39,099 nucleotides of DNA. Source: an uncultured Pseudomonadota bacterium (lineage in GTDB: Bacteria; Pseudomonadota; Gammaproteobacteria; Enterobacterales; Succinivibrionaceae). Where the stretch lies: positions 1 through 39,099 of the forward strand of contig OMYE01000021.1 of assembly GCA_900315145.1 (NCBI GenBank), in the 5' to 3' direction. Below, piece after piece: positions 15,989 to 24,919 of this stretch. Each line of letters starts with the position of its first letter. Positions within the stretch are counted from its first letter, which is position 1. A model generated the notes under the pieces. That model did no database searches. It saw only the letters and a list, made by a program, of their open reading frames with translations, and had not been told where the DNA came from. Position numbers and translations under genes: made by a program.

Positions 15989-17296
15989 ATGTTAAAAAAT
16001 TTTTCTGCGAAAACATTAGCCGTCAGTATGGCTCTGTTAATTTCAATAACTGCCACTTCAAGTGTCTGCGCCACAGACTATCTAGTTGACAAGACAATTG
16101 CCATTGCAGGAGACGAAGCTATTTTATTCAGCGATCTGAACCATGAAATAATTAAATTCAAGAATTATCTGCAAAGCAAGGGAGCGGAAATTCCCCCTGC
16201 GGATATATTGAAAAAGAATGTACTGGATCAGCTAATAACAAGAAGACTCATCATACAGCTTGCAGAAAAAAACAATATTACTCTGAGTGACAGTGAACTT
16301 GACATGGCAATCAGCCATATAGCTGCCAGTCACCATGTTACCGTTGATCAACTTATGAACCAGTACAGGAAGACCGGACTAAGCGATGCAGCAATAAGAG
16401 AATCTATTAAAAATGACATCATAGTAGAAGAGGTAAAAAGAAGTCAGGTACGTAGCAGAATTCATATTTCAGAACAGGAAGTAGACCAACTGGCTCATCT
16501 GCTGAAGGAACAGGCTGCGCACATGCTTACCTATCATTTGGCTGTTATCAGCATATCTCTTCCTGTAACACCTAATCCGGCTCAGACAGATGCTGCCAAC
16601 AGAAAAGTCAATTTAATTCTCAAAGAACTTAAGGAAGGACAGCCTTTCGTCAAGGTAGCTCAGAAATATTCAGAAGCAAATAATGCTCTGTCCGGCGGAG
16701 ATATGGGCAGACTAACAATTGATGAGATTCCGGAATATGCGTCCATTGCAGTTTCAAGAGCTAATGCCGGCGATGTAATCGGTCCGATAAAAACAGACAT
16801 GGGACTAAACATCATAAAAGTGTATGATATTGCCAAAATGGCACCGGAACCAATTGAACAGGTCAAGGTAAGACATATCCTTCTGAAAACAAACATTATA
16901 TTTGATGATGATGCAGCTCAAAAAAGACTTGCATCTTTCAGAAACGAGATTATTAACGGTTCACGTAAATTTGATGATACTGCCAGAGTCTATTCTGAAG
17001 ATCCTGTTTCATCATACAACGGAGGTGCTATGGACTGGATGAATCCTGATGTATTTGATCCTAGATTCAGAGCCGCCATAAAGAATACCGGGATCGGAGA
17101 AATAACCGAACCATTCAAAAGCAGTTTCGGCTGGCATATTGCGGAAGTAATGGATCGAAAGATAGATAAGGATTCCATTGAAGCATATAAAATAAAAGCT
17201 AGAGAAATATTATCCAACAGAACTCTCATGGAAGAAAGTGAACGTTGGGAACGAGAAATTCGCGACAGTTCATATATAAAAATTTTAGAAGACTAG
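15989..17296 (+). CDS. surA: Periplasmic chaperone and peptidyl-prolyl isomerase SurA
   Basis: This 435-residue protein has a signal peptide cut near Ala28 (SVCA-TD). A SurA N-terminal chaperone domain (about 29-175) begins [19 protein letters not shown]. Two parvulin-type domains lie at about 178-285 and 290-395; the second has [18 protein letters not shown] and FGWHIAEV, the better-conserved one. SurA escorts unfolded outer-membrane proteins, including LptD, across the periplasm, which explains the tight lptD-surA pairing. AGG lies about eight bases before the ATG. rsmA follows after 37 bases; the usual pdxA is missing between them. Confidence 0.96.
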   Translation: MLKNFSAKTLAVSMALLISITATSSVCATDYLVDKTIAIAGDEAILFSDLNHEIIKFKNYLQSKGAEIPPADILKKNVLDQLITRRLIIQLAEKNNITLSDSELDMAISHIAASHHVTVDQLMNQYRKTGLSDAAIRESIKNDIIVEEVKRSQVRSRIHISEQEVDQLAHLLKEQAAHMLTYHLAVISISLPVTPNPAQTDAANRKVNLILKELKEGQPFVKVAQKYSEANNALSGGDMGRLTIDEIPEYASIAVSRANAGDVIGPIKTDMGLNIIKVYDIAKMAPEPIEQVKVRHILLKTNIIFDDDAAQKRLASFRNEIINGSRKFDDTARVYSEDPVSSYNGGAMDWMNPDVFDPRFRAAIKNTGIGEITEPFKSSFGWHIAEVMDRKIDKDSIEAYKIKAREILSNRTLMEESERWEREIRDSSYIKILED

Positions 17297-17333
17297 TTTC
17301 TACATCAGATTTAGCAGTTTAGAGTACACCATT

Positions 17334-18173
17334 ATGCATGATTTAGTCACTCAAGGACATACAGCAAGAAAGAGATTCGGACAAAACTTTCTTCAGGATC
17401 AAAATGTAATTGCAGGTATCGTAAAAGCAATTAATCCGTCTGCTGACGACAATATCGTTGAAATAGGCCCCGGACTTGCTGCCTTAACAACACCTGTTAG
17501 TGAAAAAGTTAATAAACTACATGTTATCGAACTGGACAGAGATTTAGCTCAGAGATTAAGAGAAAATCCTTTTTTAGCTACGAAATTGGAAATTCATGAA
17601 ACTGATGCTTTGAAGTTTGATTTTTCAACTCTCGGCAGCAAAGAAAATCCAATCAGAATTTTCGGCAATCTTCCGTATAACATATCTACACCGCTTATGA
17701 TTCATCTTTTTTCCCAGGCGAATGTCATCAAAGACATGCACTTTATGTTACAAAAAGAGGTGGTTAACCGTCTTGCGGCTGCCCCGGATTCAAAAGACTA
17801 TGGCAGATTGTCTGTAATCACCCAATACTACTGCAGGGTTATCCCTATTATGGAAGTTAAACCACATGCATTCAGACCCGCTCCTAAGGTTACCAGCGCG
17901 GTAGTCAGACTTGTTCCTTATACACAGAAACCATATGAGGTTAAAAACATCAGAAAACTGGAACAAGTAATTGCTTTAGCTTTTAATCAGCGCCGGAAAA
18001 CCATACATAACAGCTTAAGAGGTTTCATTACCGACGAAGAACTCACGGCAACAGGTATTGATCCTCAAACCCGTGCTGAGAATATATCTATTAGACAGTA
18101 CTGCATGCTTGCAGATATTCTGAATGAAAAATCAATATCTGATGAGCTACTGACTGCCTCAACACAGTCATAA
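17334..18173 (+). CDS. rsmA: 16S rRNA dimethyladenosine transferase RsmA (KsgA)
   Basis: RsmA uses S-adenosylmethionine to dimethylate two adjacent adenines near the 3' end of 16S rRNA during small-subunit maturation. The 279-residue protein has the N-terminal [12 protein letters not shown] (11-22), the SAM-binding motif I EIGPGLA (43-49), acidic motif II IELDRD (65-70), and the catalytic motif IV NLPY (112-115). The C-terminal helical region contains [14 protein letters not shown]. Length is typical for the family. It sits in a plus-strand run after surA and 11 bases before coaE; apaG and apaH, frequent neighbours elsewhere, are absent. Confidence 0.97.
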   Translation: MHDLVTQGHTARKRFGQNFLQDQNVIAGIVKAINPSADDNIVEIGPGLAALTTPVSEKVNKLHVIELDRDLAQRLRENPFLATKLEIHETDALKFDFSTLGSKENPIRIFGNLPYNISTPLMIHLFSQANVIKDMHFMLQKEVVNRLAAAPDSKDYGRLSVITQYYCRVIPIMEVKPHAFRPAPKVTSAVVRLVPYTQKPYEVKNIRKLEQVIALAFNQRRKTIHNSLRGFITDEELTATGIDPQTRAENISIRQYCMLADILNEKSISDELLTASTQS

Positions 18174-18184
18174 TATGTAGCACT

Positions 18185-18805
18185 ATGCATAAATCGGAAA
18201 AATGGATTTTAGGGCTTACGGGTGGAATAAGTTCCGGGAAAACAACAGTTTGCAATTTTTTAAAAAATTACGGATGCAGTATTGTTGATGCGGATATCTG
18301 TGCACGGGATGTTGTCGCACCAGGAACCCCCGGACTAAAAAAAATTCAGGAACATTTCGGAAATGATATTGTTGACCAGAACGGTTTTCTAGACAGAAAA
18401 CAATTGCGCAACATCATTTTTCAGAACGAACATGAATTACAGTTTATTAACAGCCTGATGCAGCCCCTTATTAAAGAAAAAATTATAAACGATATAGAAC
18501 ATTCTCAGGGGTGCTACACAGTACTCGCGGCTCCTTTACTTTTTGAAAGCAATCTAGATAATATACCGGACAGAATACTCTGCATGGACATAGATAAGCA
18601 GACCCAAATTGAAAGAACAATGCAAAGAGACGGCTGTTCGTACAAAGTTGCCCAATCCATGGTGGAACACCAATGGCCTAGAGAAAAGAAAACAGCCATG
18701 AGTCATGATGTACTTGTTTCCAACTTTCCTTCACTCAATGAACTTGAGAAAGCTGTGTTCTTACTGCATCAAAAATACATGGATATCATTAAAAACCGTA
18801 ATTAG
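18185..18805 (+). CDS. coaE: Dephospho-CoA kinase
   Basis: CoaE carries out the last step of coenzyme A synthesis, phosphorylating the 3'-hydroxyl of dephospho-CoA with ATP. The 206-residue protein has the P-loop GGISSGKT (13-20), the substrate-binding segment VDADICARDVV, and LLFESNLD, all family hallmarks. The length is normal. In E. coli coaE lies with zapD and yacG near the pilBCD genes. Here it follows rsmA by 11 bases and leads directly into yacG, with zapD missing between them. The stop codon TAG is part of the yacG ribosome site region. Confidence 0.96.
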   Translation: MHKSEKWILGLTGGISSGKTTVCNFLKNYGCSIVDADICARDVVAPGTPGLKKIQEHFGNDIVDQNGFLDRKQLRNIIFQNEHELQFINSLMQPLIKEKIINDIEHSQGCYTVLAAPLLFESNLDNIPDRILCMDIDKQTQIERTMQRDGCSYKVAQSMVEHQWPREKKTAMSHDVLVSNFPSLNELEKAVFLLHQKYMDIIKNRN

Positions 18806-18815
18806 GAATGTTGAT

Positions 18816-19037
18816 ATGATTAAAGTCAAATGCCCGATATGCAACAAGGAAATTGAGTGGAATTCAAACAACATATATCGTCCATTCTGCTCAGAGCGCT
18901 GTAAAATGAAAGATCTAGGTGGCTGGGCGGACGAAAAATACCATATAAGTTCACCACTCACCCCGGAGGATCTTGAAGATGAAAGAATCGTCCAGGAAAT
19001 AGAACAGGCTCTGCTGAACCAATCTAACAACAAATAG
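18816..19037 (+). CDS. yacG: Zinc-binding DNA gyrase inhibitor YacG
   Basis: This 73-residue protein starts MIKVKCPICNKEIEW. A longer frame opens upstream at 18705 but overlaps coaE, and the family begins here. AGGA at 18804-18807 serves as ribosome site. Four zinc ligands are Cys6, Cys9, Cys25 and Cys29 (CPIC and CSERC), followed by the family segment DLGGWA and an acidic C-terminal half. E. coli YacG (65 residues) binds GyrB and blocks DNA binding by gyrase. It is the last gene of the plus-strand block and starts 10 bases after coaE. Confidence 0.94.
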   Translation: MIKVKCPICNKEIEWNSNNIYRPFCSERCKMKDLGGWADEKYHISSPLTPEDLEDERIVQEIEQALLNQSNNK

Positions 19038-19172
19038 TTAATCCGGTTAAACACAAAGTAACAGTCAAAGACAGTATGATGTGGTCACAAAGTTAGAGAT
19101 CATCGTTTAGGATCTATACCATATCCGGATGAAATGCTATGAATTTTTAAAAAATTATTTCAGGGGCGATGA

Positions 19173-19685
19173 ATGATTAAAAATCAAAAAAGTAATAATT
19201 ATTCACTTGTCAGGAAGATAGTAGTCTTTCTTAATGACCCTAATGTAGGAATGATATCACTCATAGCATTTATAATTATTTCTTTTTTTTACATATTCAT
19301 CCATACATACCACGAAACTTCACTCATCGTTCCTGGAAAGAAACTAGAGAAAACACTTAAAGAGATATCTAATGAGGCACTTTTGAGCCACGGCAGGAAG
19401 GAGGAAGTTGTTTGGGTATACAATTTTACATGCAAAGATAAATCACAATTTTTGGGCGAAAGGTTCCACTGTACGGCTGATGTTCTTTTTTCAGATGGAA
19501 AAACATCACAGATCTGCATTCTCCGTGATTTTTACCATCGTCCATACAGTAAAAGTCTCCATAGTTACTATGTCACCATGACAGTTTCCATGTGCAAACT
19601 GGATTCTGATATCGTGATCAATAGAGAATTTAGCTTCAACACCATGTTCTATGATTATCACAGCGAACTGGAAAGCCACAAATAA
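19173..19685 (+). CDS. Unknown membrane-anchored protein, 170 aa
   Basis: I do not recognise this gene. The ATG at 19173 is preceded by AGGGG at 19162-19166. A first ATG one codon upstream in another frame ends at once. The protein has a basic cytoplasmic N-terminus (1-22), one membrane helix at about 26-46, and a probable periplasmic domain of about 120 residues. That domain has four cysteines and a Tyr/His-rich second half. The orientation (Lys/Arg before the helix) suggests the bulk lies outside the cytoplasm. It stands alone, 135 bases after yacG and 497 bases before glgC, so neighbours say little. Codon use looks like the surrounding genes. Confidence 0.7.
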   Translation: MIKNQKSNNYSLVRKIVVFLNDPNVGMISLIAFIIISFFYIFIHTYHETSLIVPGKKLEKTLKEISNEALLSHGRKEEVVWVYNFTCKDKSQFLGERFHCTADVLFSDGKTSQICILRDFYHRPYSKSLHSYYVTMTVSMCKLDSDIVINREFSFNTMFYDYHSELESHK

Positions 19686-20182
19686 CCGAAGATGACGTCC
19701 ATTTCGACAGTTCATCATAATTTTATTGTAGCAGATACCGTCAGAAACTCTCTACATCTACCATTCCATGGTTCAAAAAATTTTATTCTTTTACTAAAAA
19801 ATACAGTCTACATGAATTATATGTACTGTATATATCTAATAATAGTTATACAACAAAAACACCAGAATAATCTGATGCATAGATCGTTCTAAAACTTTCT
19901 TAAGAAATCTGATATTACAGCCACCAAATTTATAGAGGCAGTAATTTATGATTAAATAACCTGTCCGTCATAAATTGCGAAAGTCAATCCTTACACATAA
20001 TTTTTTCTGATTAATATCTTGAACAGAATAATAAAAAACTGGTTTTATACATATCAGCTCCTATTGTTATTATTAAATTTATTTACTGGCTCAAAAAAAA
20101 CAATCTATCAGGTATTACCTGCCGTTTCACTGATATATAATTTTTATTATGCGAATTATAACCAATAAAGGATAGATAATTT
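19686..20182. other. Intergenic stretch before glgC
   Basis: These 497 AT-rich bases contain no credible gene and no strong hairpin with a T-run. A perfect -10, TATAAT, is at 20136-20141, with a weak -35 (TATTAC, 20113-20118) at 17-base spacing; it is the best candidate for the glgC promoter. AAGGA at 20168-20172 is the glgC ribosome site. I see nothing else in the stretch. Confidence 0.5.
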
Positions 20183-21400
20183 ATGGCCGGTGTTCTAGCA
20201 ATGATCTTGGCTGGTGGAGAGGGTACGAGACTGCAACCTTTAACAGTAACCCGCTCAAAGCCAGCAGTGCCATTTGCAGGTAGCTATCGTTTAATAGATT
20301 TTGTGCTTAACAATTTTGTTAACTCAGATATTATCAGAATTTTTGTTCTCACCCAGTTCAAAAGCCAATCTCTTTACATGCATATGAAAAAAGGATGGAC
20401 TGTAAATGGTATTCCTGGATGTTTTATTGATCCGATTCCGGCACAGATGAGAATGGGCAAAAGATGGTATGACGGAACAGCCGACGCTATCTACCAGAAC
20501 ATGAGTTTCATAAAATTCAATTCCCCGGATCAGGTTTGTGTGTTCGGTAGCGATCATGTCTACAAAATGGACATAAGACAAATGCTGGAATACCATAAAA
20601 GCAAAAAGGCGGATCTTACGGTATCAGCTATAAAAGTTCCAATTAAACAGGCCAAAAGTTTTGGGGTTATTGAAGTTGATGAAGATTGGAAAATGATTGG
20701 TTTTGAAGAAAAACCTAAAAATCCTAAACATATTCCCGGAGATCCTGAATATGCTTTGGTCTCTATGGGCAATTATATCTTTGAGGCCAATACTCTGTAC
20801 GAAGAACTGGCTCTGGATTCAATAAATCAGGATTCATCGCACGATTTCGGCTGTGATGTTATCCCAGCAATCTATCCGAAAAGACCTGTATATGTATACA
20901 ATTTTTTAGAGAATAATATTCCTAATGAAAAAACCAAAGGTTACTGGCGTGACGTCGGTAGCATAGATATGTACTGGCTTACCAATATGGATCTGATTGC
21001 CAATGATCCTAAATTTATCCTGCACAACTCATCATGGCCTCTTCATACTTATTATCCCCCATTACCCCCAGCAAACTTTATCAATACAAAAACAAGCAAA
21101 TGCAATATAACTGAATCCATGATATCTGCTGGATGTGAAATATTAGGAGCTACAATAAATCACAGTATTCTCGGATTCAATTGTCGTGTTGATGAAGGAA
21201 CTGAAGTTACCGATTCAGTACTGCTAGGGGATGTTTATATAGGTGAGAATTGTAAAATCAGTAAAGCCATAATTGATAAACACGTTAAGATTGCCCCAGG
21301 CACGGTTATTGGAGAAAACCCGGAACAGGACAGAAACTTCTATACAGTATCAGAAGGTGGCGTCGTAGTTATCCCAAAGGGTGCAAAAATAGGTTACTAA
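20183..21400 (+). CDS. glgC: Glucose-1-phosphate adenylyltransferase GlgC
   Basis: GlgC makes ADP-glucose and pyrophosphate from glucose-1-phosphate and ATP, the committed step of bacterial glycogen synthesis. The 405-residue protein has the nucleotide motif LAGGEGTRLQPLT (9-21), then SKPAVPF. YDGTADAIYQN, VFGSDHVYKMD, GFEEKPKNP and GYWRDVGS mark the active site. A left-handed beta-helix with hexapeptide-like repeats lies at the C-terminus. Where E. coli GlgC has Lys39, needed for fructose-1,6-bisphosphate activation, the aligned residue here is Ser34 (in FAGSYRLIDF). The control may thus differ from that of the enteric enzyme. glgA follows after four bases. Confidence 0.97.
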   Translation: MAGVLAMILAGGEGTRLQPLTVTRSKPAVPFAGSYRLIDFVLNNFVNSDIIRIFVLTQFKSQSLYMHMKKGWTVNGIPGCFIDPIPAQMRMGKRWYDGTADAIYQNMSFIKFNSPDQVCVFGSDHVYKMDIRQMLEYHKSKKADLTVSAIKVPIKQAKSFGVIEVDEDWKMIGFEEKPKNPKHIPGDPEYALVSMGNYIFEANTLYEELALDSINQDSSHDFGCDVIPAIYPKRPVYVYNFLENNIPNEKTKGYWRDVGSIDMYWLTNMDLIANDPKFILHNSSWPLHTYYPPLPPANFINTKTSKCNITESMISAGCEILGATINHSILGFNCRVDEGTEVTDSVLLGDVYIGENCKISKAIIDKHVKIAPGTVIGENPEQDRNFYTVSEGGVVVIPKGAKIGY

Positions 21401-21404
21401 GATC

Positions 21405-22868
21405 ATGAATGTACTGTATCTTACATCTGAACTTTGCGATTTCGTAAAAACAGGCGGTCTGGCTGACGTAGCCAAAGCGCTGCCGCTTGAACTGCATAAA
21501 CGAAATCATGATGTCAGAATAATGATGCCGTGTTACTCGAAAATACCTAAAGTAAATGATTATCCGGTAATTGCCGATCTTAATCTTACCAACCCACAGA
21601 ATAATTTCAGCATTGAATTTAAAGTAAGAGAAGCCAAATTAATGAAGACTGTTACGGTATGGCTTATTGATAATGAGCATTACTTTAATCGTAACAGTAT
21701 CTATGCTGAGAATAATGAATCCTACTATGACAACGGCGAACGCTTTGCCTTCTTTTCAGCAGCCGCACTCCTTACTACGGAATATCTAAAATTCTGTCCG
21801 CAAATCATCCACTGTAACGACTGGCATACAGCTCTTACTCCAATGATTTTGGCTTTAAAGTACCAGAATTCATCATTCTTTGCACATACCAAAACAGTTA
21901 TTACAGTTCACAACGGATCATTTCAGGGAATCTTTGATAAAAGTCAACTGTGGATGCTTCCGGAGCTCACTCAGGTATATAATGAAAGTATTACCCATGG
22001 ATATAACAATATCAATTTTCTAAAATGCGGTATTTATTATGCCAATAAAATCAATGCCGTAAGCCCGAGTTATGCCGAAGAACTAACCACCTTCCTCGGC
22101 GGCCATGGTATGGCTCAGAATTATCTCGACAGAATAGATGATTTATGCGGAATTATTAACGGATGTGACTACTCAGACTGGGATCCGAGCATAGACCCCA
22201 ACATACCGTTCAACTTTAATATAAAAACAATTCTTGATAAGAATTTATGCAAATTTTTCCTTCAGGAATACACTCATCTTCCAGTATGTAACAAGCCGCT
22301 ATTCGGGATGGTTTGTCGACTTACTGATCAAAAAGGTATTAATCTGCTAATTCCTATTCTCGATGAACTGCTTAATCACCAGATACAGTTGATTATTGTC
22401 GGAACTGGAGCCAAGGATCTCGAAAAAACTCTAGAGGAATACACCCAGAAATACAAAAATAAATTTGTATTTAAAAGTGTTTATGACAACAAACTGGCTC
22501 ATCTTGTGGAGGCAGGTGCAGACTTTTTTCTTATGCCATCAATTTTTGAGCCATGCGGATTAAACCAGATGTATAGTCTTGCATACGGCACACTTCCTAT
22601 CGTAAGAGCTGTTGGAGGCTTAAAGGACACTATCATATGCTATGATGATAATCCAAGCGAAGCCACCGGTTTTATTTTTAATAAAGCTGAACCTGAGGCA
22701 CTGTTGAACTGTATCCGAAGGGTTATGATATTCTACCTTCAGGATCATTTTGAACTGATGAGAGTAAGAAGAAACGCTATGCGGGTGAGGTATGACTGGG
22801 CAACATCAGCATCTGAATACGAGGAAATGTATCAGGGTGCTATCAGTATGAACGGCAGTTCTTACTAA
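21405..22868 (+). CDS. glgA: Glycogen synthase GlgA (GT5 family)
   Basis: GlgA adds glucose from ADP-glucose to growing alpha-1,4-glucan chains in the cytoplasm. The 487-residue protein has the N-terminal ADP-glucose loop KTGGLADV (16-23), DWHTALTP in the middle, the second Rossmann domain starting GMVCRLTDQKG, and the catalytic C-terminal motif FEPCGLNQMYSLAYG with VGGLKDT. The usual KTGGLGDV has Gly to Ala here, a change seen in many GlgA proteins. It starts four bases after glgC with no clear ribosome site, so it is probably translated by coupling. No branching enzyme or phosphorylase gene is next to it. Confidence 0.97.
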   Translation: MNVLYLTSELCDFVKTGGLADVAKALPLELHKRNHDVRIMMPCYSKIPKVNDYPVIADLNLTNPQNNFSIEFKVREAKLMKTVTVWLIDNEHYFNRNSIYAENNESYYDNGERFAFFSAAALLTTEYLKFCPQIIHCNDWHTALTPMILALKYQNSSFFAHTKTVITVHNGSFQGIFDKSQLWMLPELTQVYNESITHGYNNINFLKCGIYYANKINAVSPSYAEELTTFLGGHGMAQNYLDRIDDLCGIINGCDYSDWDPSIDPNIPFNFNIKTILDKNLCKFFLQEYTHLPVCNKPLFGMVCRLTDQKGINLLIPILDELLNHQIQLIIVGTGAKDLEKTLEEYTQKYKNKFVFKSVYDNKLAHLVEAGADFFLMPSIFEPCGLNQMYSLAYGTLPIVRAVGGLKDTIICYDDNPSEATGFIFNKAEPEALLNCIRRVMIFYLQDHFELMRVRRNAMRVRYDWATSASEYEEMYQGAISMNGSSY

Positions 22869-22950
22869 TCAGCCTTTTTGAGGTTCACTTTTTTCCACTT
22901 CTCAAATATTACTGTCTGTCCTCACAACACTATTTGTACCAATTCACTAG

Positions 22951-22979
22951 TTTTCAAAGTATAATAATCTTTTTATAAT
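22951..22979 (+). promoter_or_regulatory. Candidate promoter of the 252-aa membrane protein gene
   Basis: TTTTCA (22951-22956) and TATAAT (22974-22979) are spaced 17 bases apart, 55 bases before the ATG. A second TATAAT at 22960-22965 overlaps the spacer. Sequence match only. Confidence 0.4.
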
Positions 22980-23033
22980 CAAAATTCTGATAAACCTTTT
23001 CCCCATCCATCTGATAATTACTGGTATATTTTT

Positions 23034-23792
23034 ATGGATAATTTTTTTCAGAACATGGATGAACCTAAAGATCTTGATTTAAGAACATCTTTTGTTTCTC
23101 CTATTACCGGGATAAGTATTTTAATTAATAACTTTTCCCTGTTCATGCTGGTTCTGCTATGTTCATTAAGCACATGTTTTTCTCTGTTTCTCACTGTATT
23201 TGCATTAGTAACCATTCCAGTGTTTATATCTATGATTAACCTTATGGTGATTAACAAGGTTCTAGGGACGGGATTAACAGTTTTAGAACTCATGCCGTAT
23301 GTTTATAAAAACTTCAAAGTTAAATTGCTGTTTTTCTGCGGAATGATCATTATCCCTCTTTGCCTGTCCATAATAATTTATTTATTATCTGGCACAATCT
23401 CCAGAACTGCTATGATATACACCGGTTTCGGATTTGTTTGTTTTTCCCTGGTATGGGGACTGCTAATAACCAATGGGCTACTTCTCTGCAATAATGATAA
23501 ATACAGACTATCTGATATTTGTGTAAAAAGTATTGATCTAATATATAAAAAACCCGCTCTGTTGTTCGGTCAGATTATAGTATGGATTATGGAAATAATG
23601 TTCTGTATGTCCATACTATTTTCTTATGTGATTATACTGCCATATCTTGGTATGGAGGTTGGCTCATTATCCTATACTGTTACAACCTATATAATCGTAT
23701 TTTTTGTAGCTTCATTGTTTATAAGCTTCTACATATCAGGCATATCTGTTTTGCTTTTAAACTGGTATCGTAACGATATTAACCGGCAATAA
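23034..23792 (+). CDS. Unknown multi-pass membrane protein, 252 aa
   Basis: I do not recognise this protein. It has a short acidic cytoplasmic N-terminus with DLDLRTSFVSPITGI, then about six strongly hydrophobic segments near residues 32-53, 56-75, 97-118, 126-148, 176-205 and 216-240. A basic C-terminus WYRNDINRQ follows. A loop with RLSDICVKSIDLIYKKPALLF separates the fourth and fifth segments; a repeat of K-linked amphipathic loops between helix pairs suggests a duplicated unit. There are no transport or enzyme motifs I can name. It stands between glgA (165 bases) and the convergent tssJ, with its own likely promoter. Confidence 0.75.
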   Translation: MDNFFQNMDEPKDLDLRTSFVSPITGISILINNFSLFMLVLLCSLSTCFSLFLTVFALVTIPVFISMINLMVINKVLGTGLTVLELMPYVYKNFKVKLLFFCGMIIIPLCLSIIIYLLSGTISRTAMIYTGFGFVCFSLVWGLLITNGLLLCNNDKYRLSDICVKSIDLIYKKPALLFGQIIVWIMEIMFCMSILFSYVIILPYLGMEVGSLSYTVTTYIIVFFVASLFISFYISGISVLLLNWYRNDINRQ

Positions 23793-23828
23793 TTAAAGTC
23801 CCTATTGAAACGGAAAATATTTTCTGAA

Positions 23829-23906
23829 ATAAGACCGAGGCGGTATAAAATGACAATTTACTGATTAAATTTCTGATTTAACCAGTAAACGCCTTTGCCT
23901 CTTATA
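23829..23906. terminator. Hairpin between convergent genes (possible two-way terminator)
   Basis: TTTACTGATTAAAT (23857-23870) pairs with ATTTAACCAGTAAA (23876-23889), 13 of 14 positions matched, across a five-base loop. Outer GAGGC and GCCTC copies extend the structure. It lies between the 252-aa gene (plus) and tssJ (minus), where a shared terminator is expected. T-runs on either side are weak, so efficiency is uncertain. Confidence 0.55.
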
Positions 23907-23910
23907 TGTT

Positions 23911-24648
23911 CTAATGCTGAATAACATCCATCACTACAGGGGCTGAGTGCATATATATATCCTCTATCATCTTATCGCCTGCTCTAGGTTCAACGTCCAT
24001 CATATTCTCAACATCTTCAAATCTTTCGCCATGTCGTAAATCCTGAATTGAATGCTTTCCTAGAAAAATCCTCATTTTAAGGTATGTAGAAGAATACTGC
24101 TCTTCCTTAAAGATCACACCAACCTCTCTGAATAACACAGGAATGTCCCGTTGCACGAGAATATGAGAAATATTACTATTGTCATATCCAGCAACCAACA
24201 GAATTGATTTAACATCCTTTTCCCTGTCATACATCAGTACGTTATGTTGCTTCGGCGTAATAAAGAAACGACTAGCATTCACTATAGTCTTATCAAATTG
24301 TTCACATGACAGCAGTTTTTCTCTGGAATCCTCATCGCCACCGACAGCAACATTAACAATATTGTTTAAAACCTCGTTATCTGATAACTGATACAGACAT
24401 ACCATTAGATTGTGTGGCACATCATTATAGATATTTAATTCTTCAGTGGAATATACCTCCATCTGAATTCCGTTTCTCAGCCATTTATATTTCACTGAAT
24501 CAATATCTTTAGCAGGTTTATCCGGGGTATCATCAGGCAAAACAAGACTGTTCTTGGTATCCTGAGTCTCTGGTGGATCCTGCTGTTTACTGCTGCAACC
24601 AAAGACACAGCATAATAATGACAACGACAATAATATTTTATTCCACAT
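23911..24648 (-). CDS. tssJ: T6SS outer-membrane lipoprotein TssJ
   Basis: TssJ anchors the T6SS envelope complex to the outer membrane and binds the periplasmic end of TssM. This 245-residue protein has a lipoprotein signal with lipobox VFGC (Cys18) and Ser at +2, the outer-membrane sorting choice. Residues 55-110 carry the family pattern: a tryptophan/basic start, EVYSTEELNIYNDVPHNLMV, and CLYQLSD. The body continues as a beta sandwich with RDIPVLFREVG. It is longer than most TssJ (about 160-180) owing to a disordered linker (20-50) and a C-terminal extension of about 40 residues. It is separated from hcp by 271 bases, apart from tssK-tssL-tssM. Confidence 0.88.
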   Translation of the reverse strand: MWNKILLSLSLLCCVFGCSSKQQDPPETQDTKNSLVLPDDTPDKPAKDIDSVKYKWLRNGIQMEVYSTEELNIYNDVPHNLMVCLYQLSDNEVLNNIVNVAVGGDEDSREKLLSCEQFDKTIVNASRFFITPKQHNVLMYDREKDVKSILLVAGYDNSNISHILVQRDIPVLFREVGVIFKEEQYSSTYLKMRIFLGKHSIQDLRHGERFEDVENMMDVEPRAGDKMIEDIYMHSAPVVMDVIQH

Positions 24649-24712
24649 GTTAATACATCCGACTTCCGTTGCATCAATGACATCTTTATAAATAAACTAC
24701 AGTTCTTTAATT

Positions 24713-24721
24713 ACTATAACA
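24713..24721 (-). promoter_or_regulatory. Candidate tssJ promoter (extended -10)
   Basis: On the minus strand TGT-TATAGT (24721 to 24713) makes an extended -10 element 65 bases before the tssJ ATG. No good -35 is seen. Together with the terminator after hcp it suggests tssJ is transcribed on its own. Confidence 0.4.
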
Positions 24722-24862
24722 GAAAAAGCAAACAAGAGAATATACTGACTTTAAAAAACGGTGAAATAGAATTAAGAGACAATGCCATAGCATCATTACA
24801 CTCTGGATAAAAACTACCACATTTCATGCTATATAGGTTATGACAGTAATAACTTCTGGCAT

Positions 24863-24888
24863 AAAAAAAGGATTCCCGAGGAATCCTT
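24863..24888 (-). terminator. Intrinsic terminator of hcp
   Basis: AAGGATTCC and GGAATCCTT (24868-24876 and 24880-24888) form a perfect 9-bp stem with a 3-base loop. On the minus strand it is followed by a T-run. It lies 31 bases after the hcp stop and should end the T6SS transcript before tssJ. Confidence 0.92.
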
Positions 24889-24919
24889 CTTCAACCAATT
24901 AAAAATAACTTAACCTGAA

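Noticed and set aside
18705..18815. Longer N-terminus for YacG starting at 18705
   Set aside because: It overlaps coaE by 100 bases, and the family begins at the MIKVKCPIC start, which has its own ribosome site.
19692..19892. 66-codon open frame before glgC
   Set aside because: It has no ribosome site and its composition looks like translated AT-rich non-coding DNA.
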